A stretch of 41,983 nucleotides of DNA from Tyzzerella sp. (lineage in GTDB: Bacteria; Bacillota; Clostridia; Lachnospirales; Lachnospiraceae), in contig JAFUOS010000011.1 of NCBI GenBank assembly GCA_017472665.1, forward strand, positions 1-41,983. Direction: 5' to 3'. Positions within the stretch are counted from its first letter, which is position 1, and every line of letters begins with the position of its first letter. The translations under genes were made by a program, and so were the position numbers. Below are positions 15,492 to 23,799 of the stretch, piece after piece. The notes under the pieces are model-generated. The model did not search any database and was not told where the DNA came from. It saw only the letters and a program-made list of their open reading frames with translations.

Positions 15492-16814
15492 ATGGATTTA
15501 TTTGACTATATGCGAGAACAGACATCAGAAAAAGAATCGCCGTTGGCATCCAGATTGCGTCCGACTACTTTAGAAGAAGTAGTGGGGCAGCAGCATATTA
15601 TAGGAAAAGACAAGTTACTTTATCGCGCGATTAAAGCGGACAAGCTGAGTTCCATTATCTTTTATGGACCTCCGGGAACGGGGAAGACGACGCTGGCAAA
15701 AGTCATTGCAAATACGACGAGTGCGGATTTTCAGCAGATCAATGCGACCATCGCCGGCAAAAAAGATATGGAACAGATTGTGCAGCAGGCGAAAGATAAT
15801 CGCGGCATGTACGGAAAGAAGACGATTCTGTTTGTAGATGAGATTCATCGGTTTAATAAAGGGCAGCAGGATTATTTGCTGCCATTTGTGGAAGATGGCA
15901 CGTTGATTTTGATTGGTGCGACTACGGAAAATCCATATTTTGAGGTAAATGGCGCTTTGATTTCCAGATCCAGCGTGTTTGAACTGCAGCCATTATCTGT
16001 GGAGGATGTGAAAACGCTTCTCAAACGTGCGGTGTACGATGTTCAGAAAGGTATGGGAAGTTATCATGCGGAAATCGACGAGGATGCCCTGGAATTCTTA
16101 GCCGACATCGCTGGAGGAGATGCAAGAAATGCATTAAATGCGATTGAACTCGGAATTCTTACGACGCAGCGAAGTGACGATGGAAAGATACATATTACTT
16201 TAGATGTGGCGCAGGAATGTATTCAAAAACGTGTGGTTCGCTATGATAAAACAGGGGACAACCATTACGATACGATTTCAGCATTTATTAAGAGTCTACG
16301 CGGTTCTGACCCGGATGCGGCGGTGTATTATCTTGCGAAGATGCTGTATGCTGGAGAAGATATCAAATTTATTGCGAGAAGAATGATGATTTCTGCATCA
16401 GAAGATGTGGGAAATGCGGACCCGAACGCACTCACTGTGGCGGTTTCTGCGGCGCAGGCTGTGGAACGCATTGGTATGCCGGAAGCTCAGATTGTTTTGG
16501 CGCAGGCGGCGACTTATATTGCGAGTGCGCCGAAGAGCAATGCATCTTATTTATCAATTGCGGCAGCTATGGAAAATGTGAAGAGTGTAAAGACGACAGT
16601 ACCTGCGCATCTGCAGGATGCACATTATAAAGGCTCTGCAAATCTGGGACATGGCATTGGATATAAGTATGCACATGATTATCCAGAGCATTATGTGAAG
16701 CAGCAGTATTTGCCGGATGAGATTCGGGATGCGAGATTTTATGAGCCGACGGATATCGGGTACGAAAAGGAGATTCAAGAGAGACTGGAGCGCTTAAGAA
16801 ATCGTGAATTGTAA
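15492..16814 (+). CDS. rarA: Replication-associated recombination protein RarA (MgsA) AAA+ ATPase
   Basis: A 440-residue AAA+ ATPase of the RarA/MgsA/WRNIP1 family, which acts at stalled replication forks. Walker A GPPGTGKTT is at about 59-67 and Walker B ILFVDEIHRF at about 111-120. Sensor GATTENP and the arginine region SRSSVF follow, with the clamp-loader-like C-terminal tetramerisation domain (YHDTISAFIKSLRGSDPDAA type) after that. ATG 15492 is chosen because AGAGGAA lies upstream. The frame extends to a TTG at 15465 without better support. The last codons form the left arm of a terminator hairpin. Confidence 0.93.
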   Translation: MDLFDYMREQTSEKESPLASRLRPTTLEEVVGQQHIIGKDKLLYRAIKADKLSSIIFYGPPGTGKTTLAKVIANTTSADFQQINATIAGKKDMEQIVQQAKDNRGMYGKKTILFVDEIHRFNKGQQDYLLPFVEDGTLILIGATTENPYFEVNGALISRSSVFELQPLSVEDVKTLLKRAVYDVQKGMGSYHAEIDEDALEFLADIAGGDARNALNAIELGILTTQRSDDGKIHITLDVAQECIQKRVVRYDKTGDNHYDTISAFIKSLRGSDPDAAVYYLAKMLYAGEDIKFIARRMMISASEDVGNADPNALTVAVSAAQAVERIGMPEAQIVLAQAATYIASAPKSNASYLSIAAAMENVKSVKTTVPAHLQDAHYKGSANLGHGIGYKYAHDYPEHYVKQQYLPDEIRDARFYEPTDIGYEKEIQERLERLRNREL

Positions 16815-16839
16815 GTTTTATAAATTCACGATTTCTTAA
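16796..16839 (+). terminator. Terminator overlapping the 3' end of rarA
   Basis: The 15-base arm 16796-16810, including the last rarA codons, is perfectly complementary to 16825-16839, with a 14-nt loop. The tail is AAAAC rather than T-rich, but the arm itself ends in TTTCTT. Intrinsic termination is likely but not certain. Confidence 0.6.
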
Positions 16840-16865
16840 AACAATTCAACGTATATAGTTCTTTT

Positions 16866-16893
16866 TGCTAGTTCGCAGACTCCCCAAACTAGC
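16866..16893. repeat. Short inverted repeat in the rarA/DUF4364 intergenic region
   Basis: GCTAGTT and AACTAGC form a 7-bp stem within 16866-16893, preceded by TTTTT on the plus strand. No T-run follows it in either direction of transcription, so it does not look like a terminator. Confidence 0.4.
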
Positions 16894-16902
16894 CCTGCTC
16901 GT

Positions 16903-17180
16903 GAATTCATATACGGTCATAAAAGAAAATCAATATTAGAAAATTAGAAAGTCAGAAAGAACGTCCATCTATGATAAGGCGAGGTAAGTGGAGCGTTCCG
17001 AAGATACATGCCGAAGATGTTAGGCTGCGAGAGACGAGCCTCTCACGGCGACTCTCTCGGAGTCTTACATATTCGTGCATGAGCTAAGGAAAAGCGGAGC
17101 CTCGAGTCTTATCATAGATGGACGTTCTTTCGTGAGTTTATGAATATTTAATATTTACTTCTTCGTCCGTATAAGAATTC
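16903..17180. repeat. Outer inverted repeat framing the rod-like repeat copy 2
   Basis: GAATTCATATACGG (16903-16916) is inverted, with one mismatch, at 17167-17180, symmetrically around the 177-bp repeat at 16955-17131. The right arm reaches the DUF4364 stop codon. CTTCGTCCGT-type sequence next to the right arm recurs at 2634-2643, after the GH13 stem-loop. Confidence 0.5.
16955..17131. repeat. Rod-like palindromic repeat, copy 2 (177 bp)
   Basis: Most of the gene-free stretch 16815-17178 is occupied by this element, about 85% identical to copy 1. The outer arms 16955-16978 and 17108-17131 are perfectly complementary over 24 bases. Compared with copy 1, paired positions change together: A-T to G-C in the AAAAAA/AAAGAA part, G-C to T-A in CCAGC/CCATC, and CTTGC/GCAAG to CATGC/GCATG in the inner stem. 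Inner stem, three symmetrical mismatches and the GCC-N6-GGC cap are kept. Like copy 1, it sits between convergent genes. Confidence 0.87.
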
Positions 17181-17691
17181 ACAGCAGATTCGCCATTATC
17201 TGCGCATAAATCTCCTGATGCCTCTTGTTCCAATTATTCGCCACCGAAGCAGCCTCCTCTTCAGTCGGCACACTAATCGTCAAATCAATAAGTGAAGTAT
17301 CCCCCTCGCAAATCTGACACCTCACCGAAAACTCATTCGCCTTATTCGGATAATAATCCGCTTTCACGCCAACCTCGCTCTTCAGCTCATAAGCCTTCTC
17401 CTTCAAAAACGTATCAATATCCTTACGAATTGCCTGTGAAATATTCGACTTAAAAAACTGAATCGTCTCCGCACCTTCTTCTGTCAAATGATACATCGTA
17501 CGGTTGTGTGTGGACTCCTCCCGGATAAATCCCGTTTCTACCATCTCCGAAATCGCCTGCTGCAGCGTAAAATAACTCGTATATCCTTTGTCCAAAATAA
17601 ATTCAGAAATCTGTCCATTTGTAAGCGGAAAATCAACCTTTTCCAACATATATAAAACAATCAATTTATAAAGTGTAAATGCTTCTGACAT
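17179..17691 (-). CDS. DUF4364 family protein (winged-helix regulator-like)
   Basis: A 170-residue protein. Residues about 5-80 form a winged-helix domain, with LYMLEKVDFPLTNGQISEFI and TLQQAISEMVETGFIREE followed by the wing NRTMYHLTEEGAETI. The C-terminal half is an alpha/beta segment (FSVRCQICEGDTSLIDLTIS). The family is common in Lachnospiraceae and assumed to be DNA-binding, with no established target. It lies 12 bases downstream of the radical SAM gene on the same strand, so both are probably in one transcript. Confidence 0.85.
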   Translation of the reverse strand: MSEAFTLYKLIVLYMLEKVDFPLTNGQISEFILDKGYTSYFTLQQAISEMVETGFIREESTHNRTMYHLTEEGAETIQFFKSNISQAIRKDIDTFLKEKAYELKSEVGVKADYYPNKANEFSVRCQICEGDTSLIDLTISVPTEEEAASVANNWNKRHQEIYAQIMANLL

Positions 17692-17703
17692 AAAATCTCC
17701 TTT

Positions 17704-18675
17704 CTAAATAGGTGGGAAATATTCCTTTCCCTGCCATATATCAGAATCTTTGAAGTGCTTTTGTATCCTATTCAGCACGAGACGCTTATTTCCCGTCCAA
17801 AGTGGTGCGATAAGGAGTGACTTTGGTCCATCCCCCGTAATGCGGTGCACGACAATATCCGGTCGCAAATGACTAATCATACATCCTAGCAGTTCCAGAT
17901 ATTCTTCCAAATCAGGAAGATGAAACGGATGCTTTTCGTAATAATCCGCAAGGTCCGTACCCCTTAAAATATGTAATAATTGTAACTTGATGCCGTTGAT
18001 TGGCAGCTCGTTCAAATAAGAAATTGTTTCCAGCATCATGTCCTTCGTCTCATTAGGGAGATACAAGATTGTATGGACAATGACGGAAATTCCTCTCTTT
18101 TTTAAATCATAAACCGCTTTTTCGAAAACGTCAAGTTCATACCCGCGGCGAATAAAATCGGCACTGGATTTGTGAATCGTCTGCAAGCCAAGTTCTACCC
18201 AGACAGGTTTGATTTGGTTTAAACGTTCCAAAAGTGCGAGCGTTTCTTCCGAAAGACAGTCAGGTCTGGTAGCAATAGATAGCACTTTTACCTCTGGCTC
18301 ATTGATGGCTTCCATAAAAATGTGTTCCAAATAGGAAACAGGAGCATATGTATTAGTATAGGCCTGAAAATAGGCAATATAGGAAGAACCGCTATATTTC
18401 TTCTTGACGAGTGCTTTTCCAGATGCCAATTGCTCTTTGATAGACACATTTCGGTCGCCCGCAAAGTCGCCAGAGCCACCCACGCTGCAAAAAATGCATC
18501 CGCCGGTTCCCAGTGTTCCGTCGCGGTTTGGACAGCTCATGCCGCCATCGAGGGAAAGCTTGTACAGTTTTTCACCGAAGGTCTGTCTGATATAATAATC
18601 GAGAGAGTAGTATCGTTTTTCACACCAATGTTTTGGAGTATCGGCCATCAGTGCTGTAGTTTCATCGGTTACCAC
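17704..18675 (-). CDS. TIGR01212-type (YhcC-like) radical SAM protein
   Basis: A radical SAM enzyme of the YhcC/TIGR01212 family. The N-terminal part has the conserved YYSLDYYIRQTFGEKLYKLS and the cluster motif CPNRDGTLGTGGCIFC, whose cysteines hold the [4Fe-4S] that cleaves SAM. Later parts include SIATRPDCL, WVELGLQT and HRITGDGP. No substrate is firmly known for the family. The GTG at 18675 is preferred as start (323 residues) because AAAGGAGGGG lies eight bases before it. An ATG at 18723 with a weaker site would add 16 residues. It reads leftward, divergent from rho. Confidence 0.87.
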   Translation of the reverse strand: MVTDETTALMADTPKHWCEKRYYSLDYYIRQTFGEKLYKLSLDGGMSCPNRDGTLGTGGCIFCSVGGSGDFAGDRNVSIKEQLASGKALVKKKYSGSSYIAYFQAYTNTYAPVSYLEHIFMEAINEPEVKVLSIATRPDCLSEETLALLERLNQIKPVWVELGLQTIHKSSADFIRRGYELDVFEKAVYDLKKRGISVIVHTILYLPNETKDMMLETISYLNELPINGIKLQLLHILRGTDLADYYEKHPFHLPDLEEYLELLGCMISHLRPDIVVHRITGDGPKSLLIAPLWTGNKRLVLNRIQKHFKDSDIWQGKEYFPPI

Positions 18676-18800
18676 AACTTCCCCCTCCTTTAATATATTC
18701 ATTCTTTTCGTTTTATATGCCATTTATCATATCACCGTTAGAAATTCAAATCAACCGAAAAAAAGACTTTATTTTTCTGGGAAAATAGTGTATACTGTTA

Positions 18801-18820
18801 AAGTAAAAATCGGTTGGTCG
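18801..18820 (+). promoter_or_regulatory. Extended -10 promoter of rho
   Basis: Within this stretch TGTATACT forms an extended -10 element. The -35 region is T-rich (TTTATT) and weak. About 80 bases of leader follow. They contain AATCG-N6-CGATT and GGTC/GACC mini-dyads, which could take part in Rho autoregulation; that is an inference. Confidence 0.4.
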
Positions 18821-18889
18821 ATTCAGACCATAATTCCCTTTGACAACACAGTTGAATAAGAAAAGTTCAAAAGGAGAAAGGAAGATTGT

Positions 18890-20215
18890 ATGAGAGAAAA
18901 GTATGAGTCTCTTTCATTAGTGTCACTTCGTGATGTTGCGAAAGCAAGAGGTTTAAAAGGTGTGAGCACAATGAAAAAGGCAGATATCGTGGATTTAATG
19001 CTTGCAGAAGATGAAAAAGATAAAGCAAAAGAAGTAAAAGAAGAAATTAAAAATGAAAAAGCAGGAGTGACTGATATTGATCAGTTAGATAGTGGTATCA
19101 CAGCGCATGGTATTTTGGAAGTGCTCCAGGATGGCTATGGTTTCATTCGTTGTGAGAATTATCTCCCAGGGGAAAATGACGTTTACGTTGCACCTTCCCA
19201 GATTCGTAAGTTTGGATTGAAAACAGGAGACATTATCACTGGTAATACGAGAATTAAATCACAACAAGAAAAGTTCAGCGCACTCTTATATGTAACAAAG
19301 ATTAACGGAGTACATCCGTCAGAGGCGATGCAAAGAACTAATTTTGAGGATATGACTCCGATTTTCCCAAATGAAAGACTGCGTTTGGAAAATGGAAAGA
19401 GCAGCGTTGCCATGAGAGTTGTGGACTTGCTTTCCCCAATTGGAAAAGGACAGCGTGGTATGATTGTATCACCTCCGAAAGCAGGTAAGACAACCCTGTT
19501 AAAACAAGTTGCACAGGCAGTACTCAAAAATAATCCAGAAATGCATTTGTTGATTCTTTTGATTGACGAACGTCCGGAAGAAGTTACAGATATTAAAGAA
19601 GCCATTGTAGGAGATAATGTAGAAGTAATCTACTCTACATTTGATGAATTGCCAGAACATCACAAACGTGTTTCAGAAATGGTAATCGAGCGTGCAAAAC
19701 GTCTCGTAGAACATAAGAAAGACGTTATGATTTTGCTTGACAGTATTACAAGGCTTGCAAGAGCTTACAACTTAATCGTTCCACCAAGTGGTAGAACATT
19801 ATCTGGTGGTCTTGACCCTGCAGCTCTTTATATGCCAAAACGTTTCTTTGGTGCAGCAAGAAATATGAGAGAAGGCGGAAGCCTTACAATTCTTGCAACG
19901 GCATTGGTAGATACCGGAAGCAAGATGGATGACGTAGTTTACGAAGAATTCAAAGGTACTGGTAACATGGAACTGGTACTTGACCGTAAATTACAGGAAA
20001 AACGAGTATTCCCTGCTATCGATATTCCAAAGTCTGGTACGAGAAGGGAAGACTTACTGCTTACCAAGGAGGAACAGGAAGCAACTTATATTATGAGAAA
20101 AGCGTTAAATGGCATGAAGCCGGAAGAAGCAGTGGACAACATTTTGAATATGTTCTCGCGCACGCAGGATAACAATGAATTTGTACAACAGGTAAAGAGA
20201 ATGAAGTTCTTGTAG
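18890..20215 (+). CDS. rho: Transcription termination factor Rho
   Basis: A 441-residue hexameric RNA helicase that ends untranslated or unwanted transcripts. The N-terminal Rho_N/SAP-like helix bundle (about 5-40, [25 protein letters not shown]) is followed by a short charged insert rich in Lys and Glu (40-60). The cold-shock RNA-binding domain (about 70-140, GYGFIR) comes next. The RecA-like motor has Walker A PPKAGKTT (195-202), the Q/R-loop region and [13 protein letters not shown]. Length is normal for Firmicutes. The start has GGAGAAAGGAAG upstream. The rpmE gene follows after a separate promoter. Confidence 0.96.
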   Translation: MREKYESLSLVSLRDVAKARGLKGVSTMKKADIVDLMLAEDEKDKAKEVKEEIKNEKAGVTDIDQLDSGITAHGILEVLQDGYGFIRCENYLPGENDVYVAPSQIRKFGLKTGDIITGNTRIKSQQEKFSALLYVTKINGVHPSEAMQRTNFEDMTPIFPNERLRLENGKSSVAMRVVDLLSPIGKGQRGMIVSPPKAGKTTLLKQVAQAVLKNNPEMHLLILLIDERPEEVTDIKEAIVGDNVEVIYSTFDELPEHHKRVSEMVIERAKRLVEHKKDVMILLDSITRLARAYNLIVPPSGRTLSGGLDPAALYMPKRFFGAARNMREGGSLTILATALVDTGSKMDDVVYEEFKGTGNMELVLDRKLQEKRVFPAIDIPKSGTRREDLLLTKEEQEATYIMRKALNGMKPEEAVDNILNMFSRTQDNNEFVQQVKRMKFL

Positions 20216-20257
20216 AGACTTTTATAGAAAAGTTGATAGAAAAAGTTTAAGAAAAAC

Positions 20258-20286
20258 TTGCAAAGACTTATTATCTGTGATACAAT
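20258..20286 (+). promoter_or_regulatory. Promoter of rpmE
   Basis: TTGCAA and TACAAT with a 17-base spacer lie about 140 bases before rpmE, at the beginning of the structured leader. Confidence 0.7.
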
Positions 20287-20302
20287 AAATAAGCTGTTTA
20301 AA

Positions 20303-20395
20303 CGTAGAACTCATCGCAGGCATCGTTTTTCGATTGCTGACATGCGTGAAAGGGTTGGAAATCTTTTCTGGCGCAATGAGAAGACGATGGCTACG
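20303..20395 (+). ncRNA. Structured leader of rpmE (candidate L31 leader RNA)
   Basis: The ~140-nt leader can form nested stems: CGTAG (20303-20307) with CTACG (20391-20395) and CATCGT (20321-20326) with ACGATG (20384-20389), with further short helices inside. It lies directly before ribosomal protein L31, and cis-regulatory L31 leaders are known in Firmicutes. I cannot check membership in a published model, so the call rests on position and pairing. Confidence 0.5.
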
Positions 20396-20427
20396 CAGAA
20401 ATAAAAAATTGACGAGAGGTGAAAATC

Positions 20428-20628
20428 ATGAGAGAAGGAATCCATCCAGAATATCATCAAGCAACAGTTACATGTAACTGCGGAAACACATTTGTAACAG
20501 GATCTACAAAGTCTGATATCCACGTAGAAATCTGTTCAAAATGTCATCCATTCTACACAGGACAACAAAAAGCTGCTCAAGCTCGTGGTCGTGTTGATAA
20601 ATTTAACAAGAAATACGGAATGCAATAA
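20428..20628 (+). CDS. rpmE: 50S ribosomal protein L31
   Basis: A 66-residue L31 protein of the large ribosomal subunit. It begins [20 protein letters not shown] and keeps the zinc-binding cysteines (CNC near 16-18, then CSKC near 36-39), so it is the zinc-containing (C+) form used when zinc is sufficient. It ends in the basic [12 protein letters not shown] tail. The start ATG at 20428 has GAGAGGTG upstream. A GTG at 20419 is less likely. A strong terminator follows at 20650. Confidence 0.96.
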   Translation: MREGIHPEYHQATVTCNCGNTFVTGSTKSDIHVEICSKCHPFYTGQQKAAQARGRVDKFNKKYGMQ

Positions 20629-20649
20629 GCATAAAATCCAAGATTTACG

Positions 20650-20678
20650 GGTTGAGGTCATCGAGCCTCAACCTTTTT
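20650..20678 (+). terminator. Intrinsic terminator of rpmE
   Basis: GGTTGAGG (20650-20657) and CCTCAACC (20666-20673) form an 8-bp stem followed by TTTTTC. Confidence 0.9.
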
Positions 20679-20759
20679 CACTTTATAGGGATGTGGTCTC
20701 GCAGAGTCCGTTGCCACCAAAGTGCAATCTTATGATATGGGTAATAGGAGATGTTTAAT

Positions 20760-21689
20760 ATGAAATCATCAAATATCGGTGGTCAAGCCGTTTTAGAAGG
20801 CATTATGATGAAGAATGGTCCGAAATATGCCGTTGCCGTCAGAAAACCTGATGGAGAGATAGAAGTAAAAGTAGAAGAATATAAAAGCATCGTGAAATGG
20901 GAAAAACTTACCAAGATTCCATTTGTAAGAGGCGTGTTTAATTTCATTGATTCCCTGGTGTTGGGGATGAAAACACTGACTTATTCTGCCAGCTTTTGGG
21001 AAGACGAGGAAGAGGAAGGCGTTATTTTAACCGAGGAAGAAATCAAAAAGAAAGAGAAACAAGAAGATTTAATCATGACGATTACCATGATTGTTTCTGT
21101 GATTCTCGCATTGGGACTTTTCATGGTTCTTCCATATTTCATTTCCAATTTGTTTAGCGGAATTGTGAAATCAAGATTTTTAAAGACTGTGATTGAGGCA
21201 ATTGTGCGCATTACCTTGTTTATTGTGTATATTGTATTGATTTCCCAGATGAAGGATATTCAGCGCGTGTTCATGTATCATGGGGCAGAACATAAATGCA
21301 TCAATTGTATTGAACATGGTATGGAATTGACAGTAGAAAATGTAAGAAAGAGTTCAAAACAACACAAACGTTGCGGAACAAGCTTTCTGTTCTTCGTTGT
21401 ACTTGTAAGTATCGTCGTATGTTTCTTTATTACCGTAGAATCGCCAGTGCTTCGTGTTTTAATCCGTATTGCATTGCTTCCAGTGATTGCAGGCATTTCA
21501 TATGAATTGATTAAACTTGCAGGAAGCAGCGATAATCCAGTGATTGGACTCTTAAGCAAACCAGGTTTGGCGATGCAGAATCTAACTACAAAAGAACCTG
21601 AAGATGACATGATTGAAGTTGCGATAAAAGCGGTGGAAGAGGTATTTGATTGGAAACAATACCTTGCAGAGAATTTTGGAGAAAAATAG
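20760..21689 (+). CDS. DUF1385 membrane protein (YqhQ-like)
   Basis: A 309-residue membrane protein of the DUF1385 family. The conserved N-terminus SSNIGGQAVLEGIMMK is followed by an acidic charged region (EDEEEEG) and by about four hydrophobic segments, including ITMIVSVILALGLFMVLPYF and FLFFVVLVSIVVCFFI. The family motif YHGAEHKCINCIEHG contains His/Cys residues that could bind metal. In Firmicutes it is often next to rpmE, prmC and prfA, as here. Function not established. AGGAG lies nine bases before the ATG at 20760. One base separates its stop from the prmC start, implying coupling. Confidence 0.88.
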   Translation: MKSSNIGGQAVLEGIMMKNGPKYAVAVRKPDGEIEVKVEEYKSIVKWEKLTKIPFVRGVFNFIDSLVLGMKTLTYSASFWEDEEEEGVILTEEEIKKKEKQEDLIMTITMIVSVILALGLFMVLPYFISNLFSGIVKSRFLKTVIEAIVRITLFIVYIVLISQMKDIQRVFMYHGAEHKCINCIEHGMELTVENVRKSSKQHKRCGTSFLFFVVLVSIVVCFFITVESPVLRVLIRIALLPVIAGISYELIKLAGSSDNPVIGLLSKPGLAMQNLTTKEPEDDMIEVAIKAVEEVFDWKQYLAENFGEK

Positions 21690-21690
21690 C

Positions 21691-22614
21691 ATGACATTAC
21701 GTGAAGCATATGAGTATGGGCAAGGCGAATTGAAGCTTGCGGGTATTGAGGATGCGGCTGTAGATGCATGGTATCTCTTGGAATTTGTGACAGGAATCAG
21801 CAGGGCGATGTATTTCTTGAATATGCAGGAAAAAATGTCGGGTGAACAGGAAGAAGTATATCGTTCTTATATAGAAAGAAGAGCATCCCATATTCCGCTA
21901 CAGCATATCACAGGTGTGCAGGAGTTTATGGGACTGGAGTTCTGTGTGAATGAACATGTGCTTGTGCCAAGACAGGATACAGAGATTTTGGTGGAGAGCG
22001 TGTTGGACGTGCTGGAGCCGGGAATGAAGGTGCTCGATATGTGTACTGGTTCAGGGTGCATTTTAATTAGTTTGTTGAAGCACAGTCAGCCAGAAGGTTG
22101 TCAACCAGTATGCAGCCAGTTTAAAAACAGACAGTCAGCGTGCGGTCAGTTAGCAATCGACGAAAATAATGTTAGTGGTGTGGGCGTCGATGTTTCAGAA
22201 GAAGCTCTTCAAGTAGCAAGAAAAAACCGTGATAAAATCGGCGTGCAAGCAGAATTAATACAGAGCGACCTGTTTGAAAATGTCAGCGGGCGATACGATA
22301 TTATCGTATCCAATCCGCCATACATCCGTACAGCAGTGATTGAAGAATTAAAAGAAGAGGTGAAGTTCCACGACCCATTCCTTGCCTTGGATGGAAAAGA
22401 AGACGGACTCTATTTCTATCGAAAGATTGTGGAAAAAAGTCCGGAGTTTTTAAACCAAGGTGGAAAACTTTGTTTTGAAATTGGTCATGACCAGGGAGAA
22501 GTTGTAAAAAGATTGATGGAAGAGGCTGGTTTTGTGGGAGTCACAATCAAAAAAGACCTTGCGGGACTTGACCGAGTAGTGTTTGGTAAGTATAATATGA
22601 AAGAGAAATTTTAA
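21691..22614 (+). CDS. prmC: Peptide chain release factor N5-glutamine methyltransferase PrmC
   Basis: A 307-residue SAM-dependent methyltransferase that methylates the glutamine of the GGQ motif of release factors, here the product of the next gene. It has the N-terminal helical domain (1-85), the SAM motif [15 protein letters not shown] (about 114-128) and the catalytic NPPY (208-211). Residues 131-162 ([11 protein letters not shown] to DENNVSG) form an insert between SAM motif I and the acidic loop VGVDVS, where typical PrmC proteins have only a few residues. The insert is rich in Gln, Ser and Cys and is encoded by repetitive CAGTCAGC-type DNA. The start follows the DUF1385 stop by one base. 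Confidence 0.93.
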   Translation: MTLREAYEYGQGELKLAGIEDAAVDAWYLLEFVTGISRAMYFLNMQEKMSGEQEEVYRSYIERRASHIPLQHITGVQEFMGLEFCVNEHVLVPRQDTEILVESVLDVLEPGMKVLDMCTGSGCILISLLKHSQPEGCQPVCSQFKNRQSACGQLAIDENNVSGVGVDVSEEALQVARKNRDKIGVQAELIQSDLFENVSGRYDIIVSNPPYIRTAVIEELKEEVKFHDPFLALDGKEDGLYFYRKIVEKSPEFLNQGGKLCFEIGHDQGEVVKRLMEEAGFVGVTIKKDLAGLDRVVFGKYNMKEKF

Positions 22615-22621
22615 GTGTTTT

Positions 22622-22658
22622 GAACAGCAGGAAAAAGATGGTCTGTGGTCTGCTGTTC
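22622..22658 (+). repeat. Inverted repeat between prmC and prfA
   Basis: GAACAGCAG (22622-22630) and CTGCTGTTC (22650-22658) form a perfect 9-bp stem eight bases after the prmC stop. There is no T-run, so it is more likely an RNA-processing or stability site than a terminator. Confidence 0.5.
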
Positions 22659-22685
22659 CATAAGAAAACATATGGAGGAAATAAC

Positions 22686-23756
22686 ATGTTTGATAAATTA
22701 GACGATTTGCTCATTCGCTTCGAAGAAATCTTAAGCGAATTGCAAGAGCCAGATGTAGCAAATGACCAAAACCGTTTTCGTAAATTAATGAAGGAGCAGG
22801 CAGACCTGACTCCAATCGTTGATGCATATACAGAATATAAAAACGCAAAACAGGCTATCATCGACAGTGAAGAAATGCTGGAGATGGAATCTGATGAAGA
22901 AATGCGTGAGCTTGCGAAAGAAGAATTATACGAATCTAAAAAACGTGTCGAAGAATTAGAACACGAGTTAAAGATTCTCCTTCTTCCAAAGGACCCTAAC
23001 GACGACAAAAACATCATGGTAGAAATTCGTGCAGGTGCAGGTGGAGACGAATCCGCACTGTTCGCAGCAGAAGTTTACCGTATGTATGTACATTATGCAG
23101 AAAGCAGAAGATGGAAAACAGAGCTTATTTCATTTAATGAAAATGGAATCGGCGGTTTCAAAGAAGTTGTATTTATGGTAAGCGGTCAAGGCGTTTACTC
23201 AAGAATGAAATACGAAAGTGGTGTACACCGTGTACAACGTGTTCCAGAAACAGAATCTGGTGGACGTATCCATACATCTACAATTACGGTAGCTGTTATG
23301 CCAGAGGCAGAAGAAGTAGACGTTGTCATTGACGAAAAAGATATTCGTATTGATGTTATGCGTGCTTCAGGAAATGGTGGACAGTGTGTCAACACAACTG
23401 ACTCGGCTGTACGTTTGACTCACTACCCAACGGGTATTGTAATCTATAGCCAGACTGAAAAATCACAGTTACAGAACAAGGAAAAAGCGTTCCGCTTACT
23501 TCGTTCAAAATTGTATGAATTGGAATTAGAGAAACAGCAGTCTGCAGAGGCAGAGGCAAGAAGAAGCCAGATTGGTACTGGGGACCGTTCTGAGAAGATT
23601 AGAACATACAACTTCCCACAGGGACGTGTGACAGAACACCGTATCAAACTTACATTATATAAGATTGATAATGTTATGAATGGGGATTTGGACGAGATTA
23701 TTGATAGTCTTATTGCGGCAGATCAGGCAGCGAAGCTGGCACAGATGAATGATTAA
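22686..23756 (+). CDS. prfA: Peptide chain release factor 1
   Basis: A 356-residue RF1, which recognises UAA and UAG stop codons and releases the peptide. The codon-recognition loop has PET (187-189), as in RF1 proteins. The catalytic GGQ is at 231-233 within [16 protein letters not shown], the substrate of PrmC. Length is normal. The start ATG at 22686 has TGGAGGAA upstream. The longer frame to 22620 would run through the inverted repeat and has no site. LysR follows 43 bases later. Confidence 0.96.
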   Translation: MFDKLDDLLIRFEEILSELQEPDVANDQNRFRKLMKEQADLTPIVDAYTEYKNAKQAIIDSEEMLEMESDEEMRELAKEELYESKKRVEELEHELKILLLPKDPNDDKNIMVEIRAGAGGDESALFAAEVYRMYVHYAESRRWKTELISFNENGIGGFKEVVFMVSGQGVYSRMKYESGVHRVQRVPETESGGRIHTSTITVAVMPEAEEVDVVIDEKDIRIDVMRASGNGGQCVNTTDSAVRLTHYPTGIVIYSQTEKSQLQNKEKAFRLLRSKLYELELEKQQSAEAEARRSQIGTGDRSEKIRTYNFPQGRVTEHRIKLTLYKIDNVMNGDLDEIIDSLIAADQAAKLAQMND

Positions 23757-23799
23757 TCAAAGTCAATGCGTGTTTCAATAGAAGAGGGGGAAATGCGAT

